From Stenotrophomonas maltophilia (GTDB taxonomy: Bacteria > Pseudomonadota > Gammaproteobacteria > Xanthomonadales > Xanthomonadaceae), in assembly GCF_003205835.1 (NCBI RefSeq), contig NZ_CP029773.1, forward strand, positions 186,001 to 250,000: a stretch of 64,000 bases of DNA, given 5' to 3'. Shown here in pieces: positions 25,951 to 36,826 of the stretch. The notes under the pieces were generated by a model that did no database searches, was not told where the DNA came from, and saw only the letters and a program-made list of their open reading frames with translations. Within the stretch, counting starts at the first letter, position 1. Each line of letters starts with the position of its first letter. The position numbers were made by a program, and so were the translations under genes.

Positions 25951-27951
25951 TCACGCCGCTTCGAAGTCCACCAGCACCGCACCGTCACCCACCTGGTCGC
26001 CGGCCTTGGCGCGGTAGCCCTTCACCGTGCCGTCTGCCGGTGCCTGCAGGGTGTGCTCCATCTTCATTGCTTCCAGCACCACCAGCGGCGTGCCGCGCTT
26101 GACCTCGGTACCGGCCGCGACCAGTGTCGCGACGATCTTGCCCGGCATTGGTGCCAGCAGGCTGCCCGCGTCGGCCACGGCGTGGTCCGATTCGCCCACC
26201 GGGTCGTGCAGGGTGAAACGGTGCTGGCCATCGGCACCGAACAGATACAGCTGGTCGCCTTCGCGCAGCAGCTGCAGCTGCCAGCGGCGGCCGTCCAGCT
26301 GCACTGACAGGCTGCTGCCCTTGGCACTGCCGAGCACCGTGGCCGGTGCAGCAGCATCGCACTGCACGCGCCAGCCATCGGCCTGCACCCATACCTTCAG
26401 CGTGTGCTTGCGTTCGCCCTGCTGCAGCGGCAGCACGCGCGGTGCCGATGCGCCAAGGCGCCAGCCATCCTGTGCCTGCCACGGCGAATGCGGATCGCGC
26501 GCGTCGGTGCTGGCGCCGCCCGTGCTTGCAACCGCAGCCACCGCAGCCAGCTGCCACAGGGCATCATCTGTGTCGCCCACTGCATTCAACGCGACCTGCT
26601 CGCGCTCGATCAGCGCGGTATCCAGCTTGGCGTGCGCGAACGAATCGGTGTTCACCAGCCGGCGCAGGAAGCCGGCATTGGTGGTCACGCCCACCACCTG
26701 GCAGTCGGCCAGGGCCTGGCTCATGCGGCGCAGTGCGGCGTCGCGGTCCACGTCCCAGACGATCAGCTTGGCAATCATCGGATCGTAGTACGGCGTGATG
26801 CTGTCGCCTTCTTCGACGCCGGTATCCACGCGCACATGGGCCGACGGCGTCGGCAGGCGCAGGCGGCGCAGGGTGCCGGTGGAGGGCAGGAAGCCCCGAT
26901 CGGCATCTTCGGCATACAGGCGTGCTTCGATGGCGTGGCCGTGGATCGCCAGCTGTTCCTGGCGCAGCGGCAGCGGCTGGCCCGAGGCCACGCGCAGCTG
27001 CCACTCCACCAGGTCGGTGCCGGTGATGTACTCGGTCACCGGGTGCTCGACCTGCAGGCGGGTGTTCATTTCCATGAAGTAGAAATCGCCGTCCGGGCCG
27101 GCGATGAACTCCACCGTGCCGGCACCGACGTAGCCCACCGCGCGCGCGGCATCGACCGCCGCCTTGCCCATTGCAGCACGACGTTCTGCGCTCATGCCCG
27201 GGGCGGGTGCTTCTTCCAGCACCTTCTGGTGGCGGCGCTGCACCGAGCAGTCGCGCTCGAACAGGTAGACCGCCTCACCGTGGCGGTCGCCGAACACCTG
27301 GATCTCGATATGGCGCGGGCGCTCGACATACTTCTCGACCAGCACGTGGTCGTTGCCGAACGCCGAGGCCGCTTCGCGCTGGCAGCTGGCCAGCGCATCG
27401 ACGAAGTCCTCGCTGCGTTCGACCCTGCGCATGCCCTTGCCACCGCCACCGGCGCTGGCCTTGATCAGCACCGGGTAGCCGATGTCGTCGGCCTGTGCGC
27501 GCAGGAAGTCCGGCGCCTGCTGGTCGCCGTGGTAGCCCGGGGTCAGCGGTACACCGGCCTTGGCCATCAGCGCCTTGGCCGCGCTCTTGTCGCCCATCGC
27601 GCGGATGGCGCTGGCCGGCGGCCCGATGAAGGTGATGCCGGCGGCGGCGCAGGCATCGGCGAAGTCGGCATTCTCGGACAGGAAGCCGTAGCCGGGGTGG
27701 ATCGCCTGCGTGCCGGTCAGGCGTGCGGCGTCGAGCAGGGCATCGCTGCGCAGGTAGCTCTCACGCGCGGCGGCAGGTCCAATGTGGATGGCTTCGTCGG
27801 CCAAGCGCACGTGGCGCGCGTTGCGGTCGGCATCGGAATACACCGCCACGGTGGCGATGCCGAGGCGGCGGCAGGTGGCGATGACGCGGCAGGCGATCTC
27901 GCCGCGGTTGGCGATCAGGACTTTGGTGAACATGGCAACAGGCTCGGTCAT
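25951..27951 (-). CDS. liuD: 3-Methylcrotonyl-CoA carboxylase, biotin-carrying alpha subunit
   Basis: This subunit carboxylates its own biotin, which the beta subunit uses to convert 3-methylcrotonyl-CoA to 3-methylglutaconyl-CoA in leucine breakdown. The 666-residue product has a biotin carboxylase N-terminus (TKVLIANRGEIACRVIATCR), the ATP-grasp glycine-rich loop (KASAGGGGKGMRRVE), the EMNTRLQVEHPVTE active-site motif, and a C-terminal biotinyl domain with LEAMKMEHTLQAPADG (the biotinyl Lys in MKM). It starts 8 bp after the beta-subunit stop. ATG 27933 is an alternative start. Propionyl-CoA carboxylase is excluded mainly by the isovaleryl-CoA dehydrogenase and beta-subunit neighbours. Confidence 0.93.
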   Translation of the reverse strand: MTEPVAMFTKVLIANRGEIACRVIATCRRLGIATVAVYSDADRNARHVRLADEAIHIGPAAARESYLRSDALLDAARLTGTQAIHPGYGFLSENADFADACAAAGITFIGPPASAIRAMGDKSAAKALMAKAGVPLTPGYHGDQQAPDFLRAQADDIGYPVLIKASAGGGGKGMRRVERSEDFVDALASCQREAASAFGNDHVLVEKYVERPRHIEIQVFGDRHGEAVYLFERDCSVQRRHQKVLEEAPAPGMSAERRAAMGKAAVDAARAVGYVGAGTVEFIAGPDGDFYFMEMNTRLQVEHPVTEYITGTDLVEWQLRVASGQPLPLRQEQLAIHGHAIEARLYAEDADRGFLPSTGTLRRLRLPTPSAHVRVDTGVEEGDSITPYYDPMIAKLIVWDVDRDAALRRMSQALADCQVVGVTTNAGFLRRLVNTDSFAHAKLDTALIEREQVALNAVGDTDDALWQLAAVAAVASTGGASTDARDPHSPWQAQDGWRLGASAPRVLPLQQGERKHTLKVWVQADGWRVQCDAAAPATVLGSAKGSSLSVQLDGRRWQLQLLREGDQLYLFGADGQHRFTLHDPVGESDHAVADAGSLLAPMPGKIVATLVAAGTEVKRGTPLVVLEAMKMEHTLQAPADGTVKGYRAKAGDQVGDGAVLVDFEAA

Positions 27952-27959
27952 GGCACGGG

Positions 27960-29570
<1,611 letters not shown>

Positions 29571-29580
29571 CGCGGTGGCC

Positions 29581-30744
29581 TTACAGGGTGCGCTGGAACA
29601 GTTCGCGGCCGATCAGCATGCGGCGGATCTCCGAAGTGCCGGCGCCGATTTCATACAGCTTGGCGTCGCGCCACAAACGGCCGGTCGGGTATTCGTTGAT
29701 GTAGCCGTTGCCGCCCAGGATCTGGATCGCCTGGCCGGTCAGCCAGGTGGCCTTCTCGGCGGCGTACAGGATCGCACCGGCGGCGTCCTGGCGGGTGGTG
29801 CGGCCCTGGTCGCAGGCGCGCGCCACGGCATACACATAGGCGCGGCACGCGCCCAGGCCCACGTACATGTCGGCGATCTTGGCCTGGATCAGCTGGAAGC
29901 TGCCGATCGGTTCGCCGAACTGGTGGCGCTCGTGCACATAGGGCATGACCACGTCCATGGCCGCGGCCATCAGGCCCAGCGGGCCACCGGACAGCACCAC
30001 GCGCTCGTAATCCAGGCCGGACATCAACACGCGCACGCCACCACCGACCTGGCCCAGCACGTTTTCTTCGGGAATCTCGCAGTCCTGGAACACCAGCTCG
30101 CAGGTGGGCGAAGAGCGCATGCCCAGCTTGTCCAGCTTCTGCGCGGTGGAGAAGCCCTTCATGCCCTTCTCGACCAGGAACGCGGTGATGCCCTTGGCAC
30201 CGGCCTCCATGTCGGTCTTGGCATAGACCACCAGCACGTCGGCGTCCGGGCCATTGGTGATCCACATCTTGTTGCCGTTGAGCACGTAGCGGTCGCCGCG
30301 CTTGTCGGCGCGCAGCTTCATCGACACCACGTCCGAACCGGCACCTGGTTCGCTCATCGCCAGCGCGCCGACCAGGCTGCCGTTGCACAGGCCGGGCAGG
30401 AAGCGCTGCTTCTGTTCTTCGTTGCCGTTCTTGCGCAGCTGGTTCACGCACAGGTTGGAGTGTGCGCCATAGGACAGGCCGATGCCGCCGGAGGCACGCG
30501 AGATCTCTTCCATCGCCACCACGTGGGCCAGGTAGCCCATGCCGGTACCACCGTATTCTTCTTCCACGGTGAGGCCGAGCAGGCCCTGCTCGCCCAGCTT
30601 CGGCCACAGGGCCAGCGGGAACTGGTTGCTGGCATCGGCCTCGGCGGCCAGCGGCGCGACCTCGGCGGCGGCAAAATGGGCCACGCTCTGGCGCAGCAGG
30701 TCGATGTCTTCGCCAAGATCGAAGTTCAGGGATGGCACGTGCAT
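29581..30744 (-). CDS. liuA: Isovaleryl-CoA dehydrogenase
   Basis: An FAD acyl-CoA dehydrogenase that oxidises isovaleryl-CoA to 3-methylcrotonyl-CoA. The 387-residue product shows [58 protein letters not shown] and the C-terminal [20 protein letters not shown], all typical of IVD; the Glu in DYER is the IVD-specific catalytic base. The ATG at 30744 gives the normal length; the reverse frame stays open far upstream through the TetR gene but that part is spurious. It is the first gene of the leucine catabolic operon and is divergent from a TetR regulator. Confidence 0.95.
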   Translation of the reverse strand: MHVPSLNFDLGEDIDLLRQSVAHFAAAEVAPLAAEADASNQFPLALWPKLGEQGLLGLTVEEEYGGTGMGYLAHVVAMEEISRASGGIGLSYGAHSNLCVNQLRKNGNEEQKQRFLPGLCNGSLVGALAMSEPGAGSDVVSMKLRADKRGDRYVLNGNKMWITNGPDADVLVVYAKTDMEAGAKGITAFLVEKGMKGFSTAQKLDKLGMRSSPTCELVFQDCEIPEENVLGQVGGGVRVLMSGLDYERVVLSGGPLGLMAAAMDVVMPYVHERHQFGEPIGSFQLIQAKIADMYVGLGACRAYVYAVARACDQGRTTRQDAAGAILYAAEKATWLTGQAIQILGGNGYINEYPTGRLWRDAKLYEIGAGTSEIRRMLIGRELFQRTL

Positions 30745-30866
30745 TGTGGTGGCTCCACGGCGGGATGGCAGGAAATGGACGCACCCGGCGGGGGAGCGGG
30801 CGGCGGTCTGCAGGACCGCGACCCGCACGGGCGATGGGCCCAGCGTAGCGGGGTTCGGGTAAGAAG

Positions 30867-30880
30867 TGAATACGAATTCA
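30867..30880. promoter_or_regulatory. Palindromic operator candidate between liuA and TetR
   Basis: TGAAT-ACGA-ATTCA lies in the AT-rich part of the 159-bp divergent gap, 24 bp before the TetR ATG, where a TetR operator would repress both directions. Confidence 0.5.
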
Positions 30881-30903
30881 AAAATTGAAACTAGAATCAG
30901 AAC

Positions 30904-31518
30904 ATGGCCTATAAACGCTCTGCATTGATGGAAGAACGCCTGGCGGGCGCCCGTGAACGGATCCTGCTGGCCACCCGCGAGCTGGTCGCCACCGGCGGCT
31001 GGCGCAACGCCCCGGTGACCGCCGTGGCAACCCAGGCGGGGGTATCCACTGGCCTGATCTATCGCCATTTCCCGTCCAAGGCCGAGCTGTTCGTGGAGGT
31101 GCTCAACGCCGCGGTGGCCCACGAGGTCGCGATCATGGAACGCATCGCCAGCGGCCCGGAGGTGGCCAGCGAGCGCCTGCGGCTGGCGATCACCGCCTTC
31201 GTCCGCCGCGCCCTGGCCGGGCCGGGGCTGGCGCACGCCTTCATCGTCGAACCGGTCGATCCGGACGTGGAAGCTGAGCGCATGCGCGGCCGTCGTGCCT
31301 TTGGTGATGTCTTCCTGCGGCTGGTGGAAGAGGGCGTGGCCGCCGGTGAGCTGCCGGCGCAGGACGCGCACGCCACGGCCGCGTGCCTGGTCGGCGCCTT
31401 CACCGAAGCAATGGTCGGCCCGACCGCGCCCAGCCGCGAGGCGCACCGCGACGAAGGCGCGCTGGTGGATGCGATCTGCAGCTTCTGCCTGCGCGCGATC
31501 GGCGCCCGGGTTTTGTAG
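30904..31518 (+). CDS. TetR-family regulator of the liu operon (inferred)
   Basis: A 204-residue TetR protein. The N-terminal helix-turn-helix covers [20 protein letters not shown] and [20 protein letters not shown] followed by SKAELF (about 18-62). The C-terminal domain is a ligand-binding helical bundle with the extended [17 protein letters not shown] and [20 protein letters not shown] segments. Its divergence from isovaleryl-CoA dehydrogenase suggests that it controls leucine catabolism in response to an acyl-CoA. Many Pseudomonas liu operons use a MerR regulator (LiuR) instead, so the TetR type here would be the xanthomonad arrangement. Confidence 0.9.
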   Translation: MAYKRSALMEERLAGARERILLATRELVATGGWRNAPVTAVATQAGVSTGLIYRHFPSKAELFVEVLNAAVAHEVAIMERIASGPEVASERLRLAITAFVRRALAGPGLAHAFIVEPVDPDVEAERMRGRRAFGDVFLRLVEEGVAAGELPAQDAHATAACLVGAFTEAMVGPTAPSREAHRDEGALVDAICSFCLRAIGARVL

Positions 31519-31570
31519 AGTCGAGCCATGCTCGACTGCTTTTGCCGGCCGCTGGCCGGCTTCTGTTGCC

Positions 31571-31611
31571 GGGGTCGGATCCCTTTTGCGTCGCAAAAGG
31601 GATCCGACCCC
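31571..31611. repeat. GGGGTC...GACCCC palindrome, copy 2
   Basis: A near-perfect palindrome: GGGGTCGGAT, inner stem CCCTTTTGCG/CGCAAAAGGG, ATCCGACCCC. Unlike other copies both outer arms are of the GGAT type. Small SMAG-like hairpins (about 31516-31553) precede it. Confidence 0.87.
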
Positions 31612-31738
31612 ATCCCCCGGCATGTTGCGCCGCACCAGCAGTGACGCCTGTTGTCGCACGCAAAGCGCGTTCTATACTCGGTCCATCACGCAGTCGCTCA
31701 GCCGTGGTCCAACGACTATCAGCCAGGGGTAACGAAGA

Positions 31739-32257
31739 GTGCGGAATTACGATCTGGAGTTCCTGAAACGCTTCTCCATGGTGATCGCGCTGCTGGCGAC
31801 CATCACCCTCGGCCTCATCCTCCTAGCCGCCTACATCCACACCCGGATTCCGCCCGAGGTGTCGCCGACCGCGGCCAAGCGCACCGAACAGCGCATCTCG
31901 CCCACCGGCGCGGTCTATGCCGGCAGCACCGGCGCCGCCGCGCAGGCTGCGGCCAAGGCCGCCGCGCTGGCCAAGGCCGCCTCGCAGGTGGCCTACGGCG
32001 GCACCAAGGACGGCAAGGTCATCTTCGACAACCTGTGCACCGCCTGCCACACCACCGGTGTGGGCATGGCGCCGACGCTGGACCATTCGCACTGGGACAA
32101 GCGCATCGCACAGGGCAAGGACACCCTCTACAAGCACGCCATCGAGGGCTATACCGGCCCGGATGGCGGCATCATGCCGCCCAAGGGCGGCAACCCGGCG
32201 CTGACCGAGGAACAGATCCACGCCACCGTGGACTGGATGCTGGGTAACCTGAAATAA
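31739..32257 (+). CDS. Cytochrome c5 family protein
   Basis: A membrane-anchored monohaem cytochrome c. The 172-residue product begins with an uncleaved anchor (about residues 10-37; VIALLATITLGLILLAAYIH). An Ala/Lys-rich linker (60-85) follows, then a c5-type haem domain with CTACHTTGVGMAPTL (haem Cys-x-x-Cys-His at about 99-103) and a distal Met probably in GGIMPPKGGN. The start is a GTG at 31739 with AGGGGT upstream. It probably carries electrons to a terminal oxidase or reductase in the periplasm. A terminator-like hairpin and SMAG pair follow. Confidence 0.92.
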   Translation: MRNYDLEFLKRFSMVIALLATITLGLILLAAYIHTRIPPEVSPTAAKRTEQRISPTGAVYAGSTGAAAQAAAKAAALAKAASQVAYGGTKDGKVIFDNLCTACHTTGVGMAPTLDHSHWDKRIAQGKDTLYKHAIEGYTGPDGGIMPPKGGNPALTEEQIHATVDWMLGNLK

Positions 32258-32260
32258 CCG

Positions 32261-32334
32261 GTCGTGCCGGCCGCTGGCCGGCAACCACGCATCGCACGAA
32301 GGTCATGAGGTTGCCGGCCAGCGGCCGGCACGAC
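32261..32334. repeat. SMAG-like palindrome pair (GTCG variant)
   Basis: GTCGTGCCGGCCGCTGGCCG and its inverted complement ending CACGAC; it starts 3 bp after the cytochrome stop. Confidence 0.89.
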
Positions 32335-32357
32335 CCAGGCTTTGCCCACCAAGGTCA

Positions 32358-32381
32358 AAACCCTGCCCGCAGGCGGGGTTT
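32358..32381 (+). terminator. Terminator-like hairpin before the nuclease gene
   Basis: AAACCCTGCC / GGCGGGGTTT with a 4-base loop (one G-T pair). The downstream T content is modest, so efficiency is uncertain. Confidence 0.5.
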
Positions 32382-32430
32382 CGCATTTCAGGGTTAGTCT
32401 GTGCGCCCTCTTCCAAGGAATCGCCCGTCG

Positions 32431-33876
32431 ATGCGCCGCCGCTCCCTCGCTCTTGCCCTGACCCTGCTGCTGCCGGCCAGCGCCTTTGCCCAGGCCCAGC
32501 CGCAGGCCGCACCGGTCGCGTCGCCCTCCGCTGCGCGCAGCAGCGCCACCGTGGTGCTGACCGCCGCGCCGGCCGACTGGCGTGCGCTGGATGGCCAGCG
32601 CGTGCGCATCGCCGCACCGCTCACCCTGGCCGGTACCGATGGCCTGGAACGCTTCGGCCAGCTCACCGTGGCCTTCGATGGCCGCCTCTGGCAGCCCACC
32701 GAAGTGGCCGCGCCGGGTACTGCCGGCTACGAGCAGGTGATGGCCGACAACCAGCGCCGCCGCCTGCTGCTGGACGACGGCAGCGAAGCCCGCGACCCGG
32801 CCAGCGTGGCCTACCTGCCGGCCAACCCGGTGCTGCGCACCGGCATGCAGCTGCGCAATGTGGAAGGCGTGGTGCACGTGGACGCGCAGGGCCGTCCGCG
32901 CCTGCAGGTCGAAGGTGTGCTGAAGCTGCCGGAACTGAAGCGCCCCGCGGTACCGACGGTGCCGGGCAGCCTGCATGTCGCTGCCTTCAACCTGGAGAAC
33001 TTCTTCAATGGTGATGGCCAGGGCGGCGGTTTCCCGACACTGCGCGGCGCACGCACGCTGGACGAGCACAAGGCGCAGGTGGCCAAGCTGGTGACCACGG
33101 TCAACGCGCTGGGTGCCGACGTCGCCGCGCTGATGGAGCTGGAGAACGACGGCTACGGTCCGCAGTCGGCCATCGCCGAACTGGTCGACGCGCTCAACCG
33201 CGATCGCGGCGCGCAGGGCGACTGGCGCTTCGTCGACGCCGGCAATGGCCCCGGCGACAACCCGATCCGGGTCGGCATCATCTACCGCAGCACGCGCCTG
33301 CAGCCGGTGGGCACGCCGGCCACGCTGACCGGCGGCCCGTTCGTCGAGCACAGCCGCGTGCCGCTGGCGCAGGCTTTCCAGGGCAAGCACGGTGCACCGT
33401 TCGTGGTGGTCGCCAACCATTTCAAGTCGAAGGGCTGCCGCGACGCGGCCGGTGCCGACGCCGACCACAACGACAACCAGGGCTGCTGGAACGCCACCCG
33501 GGTGACCTCGGCGCAGCAACTGCACGCCTGGCTGCAGACCGATCCGACCGGTACCGGTGCCAAGGACGCGGTGCTGTTGGGTGACTTCAACGCCTACGCG
33601 ATGGAAGACCCGATCCGCACCCTGCATGAGCTGGGCTGGCAGGACGCGTTCAAGGTCGCCAAGGTCGAGCATCCCTACAGCTACGTCTATAACGGCTATA
33701 CCGGCCGCCTCGACCACGCGCTGCTGAGCCCGGGCATGGCCCAGCGCCTGCGCGGTGCCGCCGAATGGCACAGCAACGCCGACGAGCAGGACGCCAGCGG
33801 CTACCAGGGCCGCAACGTGCAGGGCCCGTGGCGCAGCTCCGACCACGATCCGCTGCTGCTGGGTTTCGACAAATAA
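32431..33876 (+). CDS. Secreted endonuclease/exonuclease/phosphatase-family nuclease (ExeM-like)
   Basis: A 481-residue exported nuclease of the DNase I-like EEP superfamily. A Sec signal peptide opens the protein (MRRRSLALALTLLLPASAFA, then Q). An N-terminal OB-like region (about 45-165) precedes the EEP domain with VAAFNLENFF, ALMELENDGYG, VVVANHFKSKG, LLGDFNAYAMEDPIRTL and the C-terminal SSDHDPLLLGF, which together supply the metal and catalytic Asn, Asp and His residues. This layout is that of ExeM-like extracellular DNases. AAGGA precedes the ATG at 32431. It may degrade extracellular DNA for phosphate or biofilm turnover. Confidence 0.9.
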   Translation: MRRRSLALALTLLLPASAFAQAQPQAAPVASPSAARSSATVVLTAAPADWRALDGQRVRIAAPLTLAGTDGLERFGQLTVAFDGRLWQPTEVAAPGTAGYEQVMADNQRRRLLLDDGSEARDPASVAYLPANPVLRTGMQLRNVEGVVHVDAQGRPRLQVEGVLKLPELKRPAVPTVPGSLHVAAFNLENFFNGDGQGGGFPTLRGARTLDEHKAQVAKLVTTVNALGADVAALMELENDGYGPQSAIAELVDALNRDRGAQGDWRFVDAGNGPGDNPIRVGIIYRSTRLQPVGTPATLTGGPFVEHSRVPLAQAFQGKHGAPFVVVANHFKSKGCRDAAGADADHNDNQGCWNATRVTSAQQLHAWLQTDPTGTGAKDAVLLGDFNAYAMEDPIRTLHELGWQDAFKVAKVEHPYSYVYNGYTGRLDHALLSPGMAQRLRGAAEWHSNADEQDASGYQGRNVQGPWRSSDHDPLLLGFDK

Positions 33877-33887
33877 CGCCCAGCGCC

Positions 33888-33992
33888 GGGGTCGGATCCC
33901 ATTCCAACGGAATGGGCTCTGACCCCCACGCGTTCATGGCCCGGCGATGTATCGGGCTCAGAGCCCATTCCGTTGGAATGGGATCCGACCCC
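33888..33992. repeat. Two inverted GGGGTC...GACCCC palindromes, copies 3 and 4
   Basis: Copy 3 (33888-33926) and copy 4 (about 33954-33992) are reverse complements of each other apart from one base, with the same inner stem CCCATTCC/GGAATGGG. They separate the convergent nuclease and EamA genes. Confidence 0.88.
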
Positions 33993-34002
33993 GAGGCCGC
34001 GC

Positions 34003-34860
34003 TCACCCCCAGGCGATCAACCCGATCGCCAGCACCGCCAGTGCAAGGCCGGCGCGGTTCCACTTCGTGGTCGCCTCGCCGAAGGCGAACACGCCCACCA
34101 GCGCGCCCAGCACCACCACGCCGATGTTCATGCCGGCGAACACGGTGGCCGGGCTGTCCGGCATGGACTGATGCGCGTGCACATAGAAAAGAATGTTGCC
34201 GCCGTTGAGCAGGCCCAGCAGCGCGCCCGCACCGAGGTTGCGCCAGGCCAACCGGCTGCGGCCACTGGCGTGCCGCCACAGCTGCAGTGCCAGCATCAGC
34301 ACGAAGGCCACGCTGAAGCTGGCCAGCACCGCCGCCATTGACGGCGTGCCGGACAGCGCCACCTGCTTGAGCAGCACGTCGACCACCGCGAACCCGGCCC
34401 ATACGCCCAGCAGCCAGCCCCAGCCGCCGGGTGAGGACGCCACGGCCGGGCCGCGCGGGCGCAGGCTGATCGCCACCATCGCCAGCAGGCCCAGGCCGAG
34501 ACCGGCCAGCTTCCACGGCGTCGCAGTCTGGCCGAAGAACAGGAACGCGGCGGCCAATGACAGCAGCAGCGACAAGCGCTGTGCCACGTCGCTGCGGACG
34601 ATGCCAGCCACCGCCACCGCGCGGCCCAGCACCAGGAAGATCGACGGCAGAACCACCGCCAGTGCCAGCAGCGACAGCCACGGCGCATGCGGCGCGCGCA
34701 GCGCATCCAGCGGCGGCTGCAGCACCACGGCGGTGAGCGTTGCCGCCACCAGATAGTTCCAGGTGACCATCTGCGAAACATCCAGCTGGCGGCGTCCGGC
34801 CACCTTCAACAACACCGAAACCAGCACGCTGCAGATCACGGCCAAGGACAGGTAGAGCAT
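34003..34860 (-). CDS. EamA-family (drug/metabolite) transporter
   Basis: A 285-residue membrane protein with about 10 predicted segments in two halves, typical of EamA/DMT permeases. The first segments are MLYLSLAVICSVLVSVLLKV and the C-terminal half includes NILFYVHAHQSMPDSPATVF and GMNIGVVVLGALVGVFAFGE. The substrate is not predictable. It faces the downstream hydrolase gene divergently with a 43-bp gap. Confidence 0.85.
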   Translation of the reverse strand: MLYLSLAVICSVLVSVLLKVAGRRQLDVSQMVTWNYLVAATLTAVVLQPPLDALRAPHAPWLSLLALAVVLPSIFLVLGRAVAVAGIVRSDVAQRLSLLLSLAAAFLFFGQTATPWKLAGLGLGLLAMVAISLRPRGPAVASSPGGWGWLLGVWAGFAVVDVLLKQVALSGTPSMAAVLASFSVAFVLMLALQLWRHASGRSRLAWRNLGAGALLGLLNGGNILFYVHAHQSMPDSPATVFAGMNIGVVVLGALVGVFAFGEATTKWNRAGLALAVLAIGLIAWG

Positions 34861-34903
34861 GGGGCGGGCACAGGGCAGGGGCGGGGGACGGTATCATGGT
34901 GCC

Positions 34904-35575
34904 ATGCACAAGCCTTCGTTCCCCGTCGCCCCCGGCGAAACCGCCTGCCTCGAACTGGACGGCCCGGCCGGCCCGCTGGAAGTCGTCGTCGACCTGCCCA
35001 AGGCCGATGTGCCGGCGCAGCCGATCGTGGCCATCATCTGCCATCCGCTGTCCACCGAAGGCGGCACCCTGCACAACAAGGTGGTCACCATGACCGCCAC
35101 CACCCTGCGCGAGCTGGGCATCGCCACGGTGCGCTTCAACTTCCGCAGCGTCGGCGGTTCGGCGGGCGAGTTCGACCACGGCGTGGGCGAGCAGGACGAC
35201 CTGAAAGCCGTCGCCGCCTGGGTGCAGAGCCAGCGCCCCGACGACCGCCTGTGGCTGGCCGGTTTCAGCTTCGGCGCGTTCGTTTCGTTGAAGGCCGCTG
35301 CCGCGCTGCAGCCGGAAGCGCTGATCTCGATCGCACCGCCGGCCGGCCGCTGGGATTTCGATGGCATCGCGCCGCCGGCCCGCTGGCTGGTGATCCAGGG
35401 CGAGCAGGATGAGATCGTCGATCCGCAGGCCGTCTACCAGTGGCTGGACACGCTGGACGTCCCGCATGAGCTGGTGCGCATGCCCGAGACCAGCCATTTC
35501 TTCCACCGCAAGCTGATCGACCTGCGCGGCGCGCTGACCCACGGCGTCAAGCACTGGCTGGGCGCGGCGGCATGA
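34904..35575 (+). CDS. Alpha/beta hydrolase (COG2945 type)
   Basis: A 223-residue alpha/beta hydrolase. The nucleophile elbow is GFSFGAFVSLKA (Ser at about residue 118), and the strand leading to the acid reads WLVIQGEQDEIVDP with a downstream His in MPETSHFFHRKL. HPLSTEGGTLHNKVV near the N-terminus is characteristic of the COG2945 group. Function is unknown. The ATG at 34904 is chosen as the first start in frame after the divergent promoter. Its stop overlaps the zapE ATG by 4 bp (35572-35575), implying co-translation. Confidence 0.86.
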   Translation: MHKPSFPVAPGETACLELDGPAGPLEVVVDLPKADVPAQPIVAIICHPLSTEGGTLHNKVVTMTATTLRELGIATVRFNFRSVGGSAGEFDHGVGEQDDLKAVAAWVQSQRPDDRLWLAGFSFGAFVSLKAAAALQPEALISIAPPAGRWDFDGIAPPARWLVIQGEQDEIVDPQAVYQWLDTLDVPHELVRMPETSHFFHRKLIDLRGALTHGVKHWLGAAA

Positions 35576-36672
35576 GTGCAACCGAGTTGACCCCGTCGCA
35601 GCGGTACGCGGAAGGGGTTGCCCGTGGCGACTGGCAGAACGACCCGGCCCAGCACGCGGCGCTGGCCGAGCTGGACCGCATCCACCTGGGCCTGCTGGAC
35701 AGTGCCGAGGACGGTTGGCTGGACCGTCTGTCCTCGTTCTGGAAGAAGCCCGAGCCGGTCAAGGGCCTGTATTTCTGGGGCGGCGTCGGCCGTGGCAAGA
35801 CCTTCCTGGTCGACCTGTTCTACGACGGCCTGCCGATCAAGCAGAAGTACCGCACGCATTTCCACCGCTTCATGCGCAGCGTCCACGAGCGCCTGCGCGA
35901 GCACCAGGGGCAGAGCGATCCGCTGGCGAAGATTGCCCAGGAATGGCGCAGCAACCTGCGCGTGCTGGTGCTGGATGAATTCTTCGTCACCGACATCGGC
36001 GATGCGATGCTGCTGGCACGGCTGCTGGAGCGCCTGTTCGCCGAGGGCGTGACCCTGGTCACCACCTCCAACACGGCGGTGGAGAACCTGTACCTCAATG
36101 GCCTGCAGCGTGAGAGCTTCCTGCCGGCCATCGGCCTGCTGCAGCGCTTCTGCGTCGAGCTGTACGCCGAGGGCACCGAGGACTACCGGATGCGCGCGCT
36201 GACCCGCTCGCCGGTGTACCGCGCGCCGTTGGCCGCCGACAGTGATGAGTGGCTGGCCACGCGCTGGAACGAACTGAGCGGCGGCCAGCCGGCCAAGCCC
36301 GGCAACATCGAGATCGAAGGCCGCAAGATCCCAGTGCGCGGCCGTGGCAAGAGCATCGCCTGGTTCGATTTCGCCGCGTTGTGCGAGGGCCCGCGTGGCC
36401 CGTCGGACTACATCGAGATCGCGCACGAGTTCAACACCGTGCTGCTGGGCGGCATTCCCGCCTTCGATCGTTTGAACGAAGATGCCGCGCGCCGCTTCGT
36501 CAACCTGATCGACGAACTGTACGACCGCCACGTCAACCTGGTCTGCACCGCCAGCACCTCGCCGATCGAGCTGTACACCGGCCAGCGCCTGCAGGGCGCG
36601 TTCGAGCGCACCGCCTCGCGCCTGATCGAGATGCAGAGCGCCGAATACCTGGGTACCCCGCACCGGGCGTGA
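35572..36672 (+). CDS. zapE: Cell division protein ZapE (AFG1-like ATPase)
   Basis: ZapE is an AFG1-type AAA-like ATPase that acts at the Z ring during constriction. The 366-residue product has the Walker A GGVGRGKTFLVDLFYDGL (about 67-84), Walker B LVLDEFFVTD (about 132-141), and LVTTSNTAVENLYLNGLQRE (sensor region). Length is close to E. coli ZapE (375). It is translated together with the upstream hydrolase. Its last 78 bp are duplicated at 37168-37245 after a small orphan gene, as though a segment was inserted at this gene's 3' end. Confidence 0.95.
   Translation: MSATELTPSQRYAEGVARGDWQNDPAQHAALAELDRIHLGLLDSAEDGWLDRLSSFWKKPEPVKGLYFWGGVGRGKTFLVDLFYDGLPIKQKYRTHFHRFMRSVHERLREHQGQSDPLAKIAQEWRSNLRVLVLDEFFVTDIGDAMLLARLLERLFAEGVTLVTTSNTAVENLYLNGLQRESFLPAIGLLQRFCVELYAEGTEDYRMRALTRSPVYRAPLAADSDEWLATRWNELSGGQPAKPGNIEIEGRKIPVRGRGKSIAWFDFAALCEGPRGPSDYIEIAHEFNTVLLGGIPAFDRLNEDAARRFVNLIDELYDRHVNLVCTASTSPIELYTGQRLQGAFERTASRLIEMQSAEYLGTPHRA
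36595..36672 (+). repeat. Direct repeat, zapE 3' end (intact copy)
   Basis: These 78 bp, starting GGCGCGTTCGAGCGC and ending with the zapE stop, recur at 37168-37245 with two differences (C to T and G to A), both silent in the zapE frame. Confidence 0.95.
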
Positions 36673-36686
36673 AGGGGCCGCTGGTT

Positions 36687-36759
36687 GTAGAGCCGAGCCC
36701 ATGCTCGGCTGCTTCTGAATGCTGTGCCGAAAAGCAGCCGAGCATAGGCTCGGCTCTAC
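36687..36759. repeat. GTAGAGCCGAGC-type palindrome pair
   Basis: GTAGAGCCGAGCCCATGCTC and its inverted complement ending GGCTCGGCTCTAC, as at 8876-8941. It starts 14 bp after the zapE stop. Confidence 0.88.
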
Positions 36760-36826
36760 CTGACGTGCCAGGTCCGGAATGATTCAACTGCGCGCTGGGA
36801 AGTGCCTGTACAAGTAAAGGTGATTC

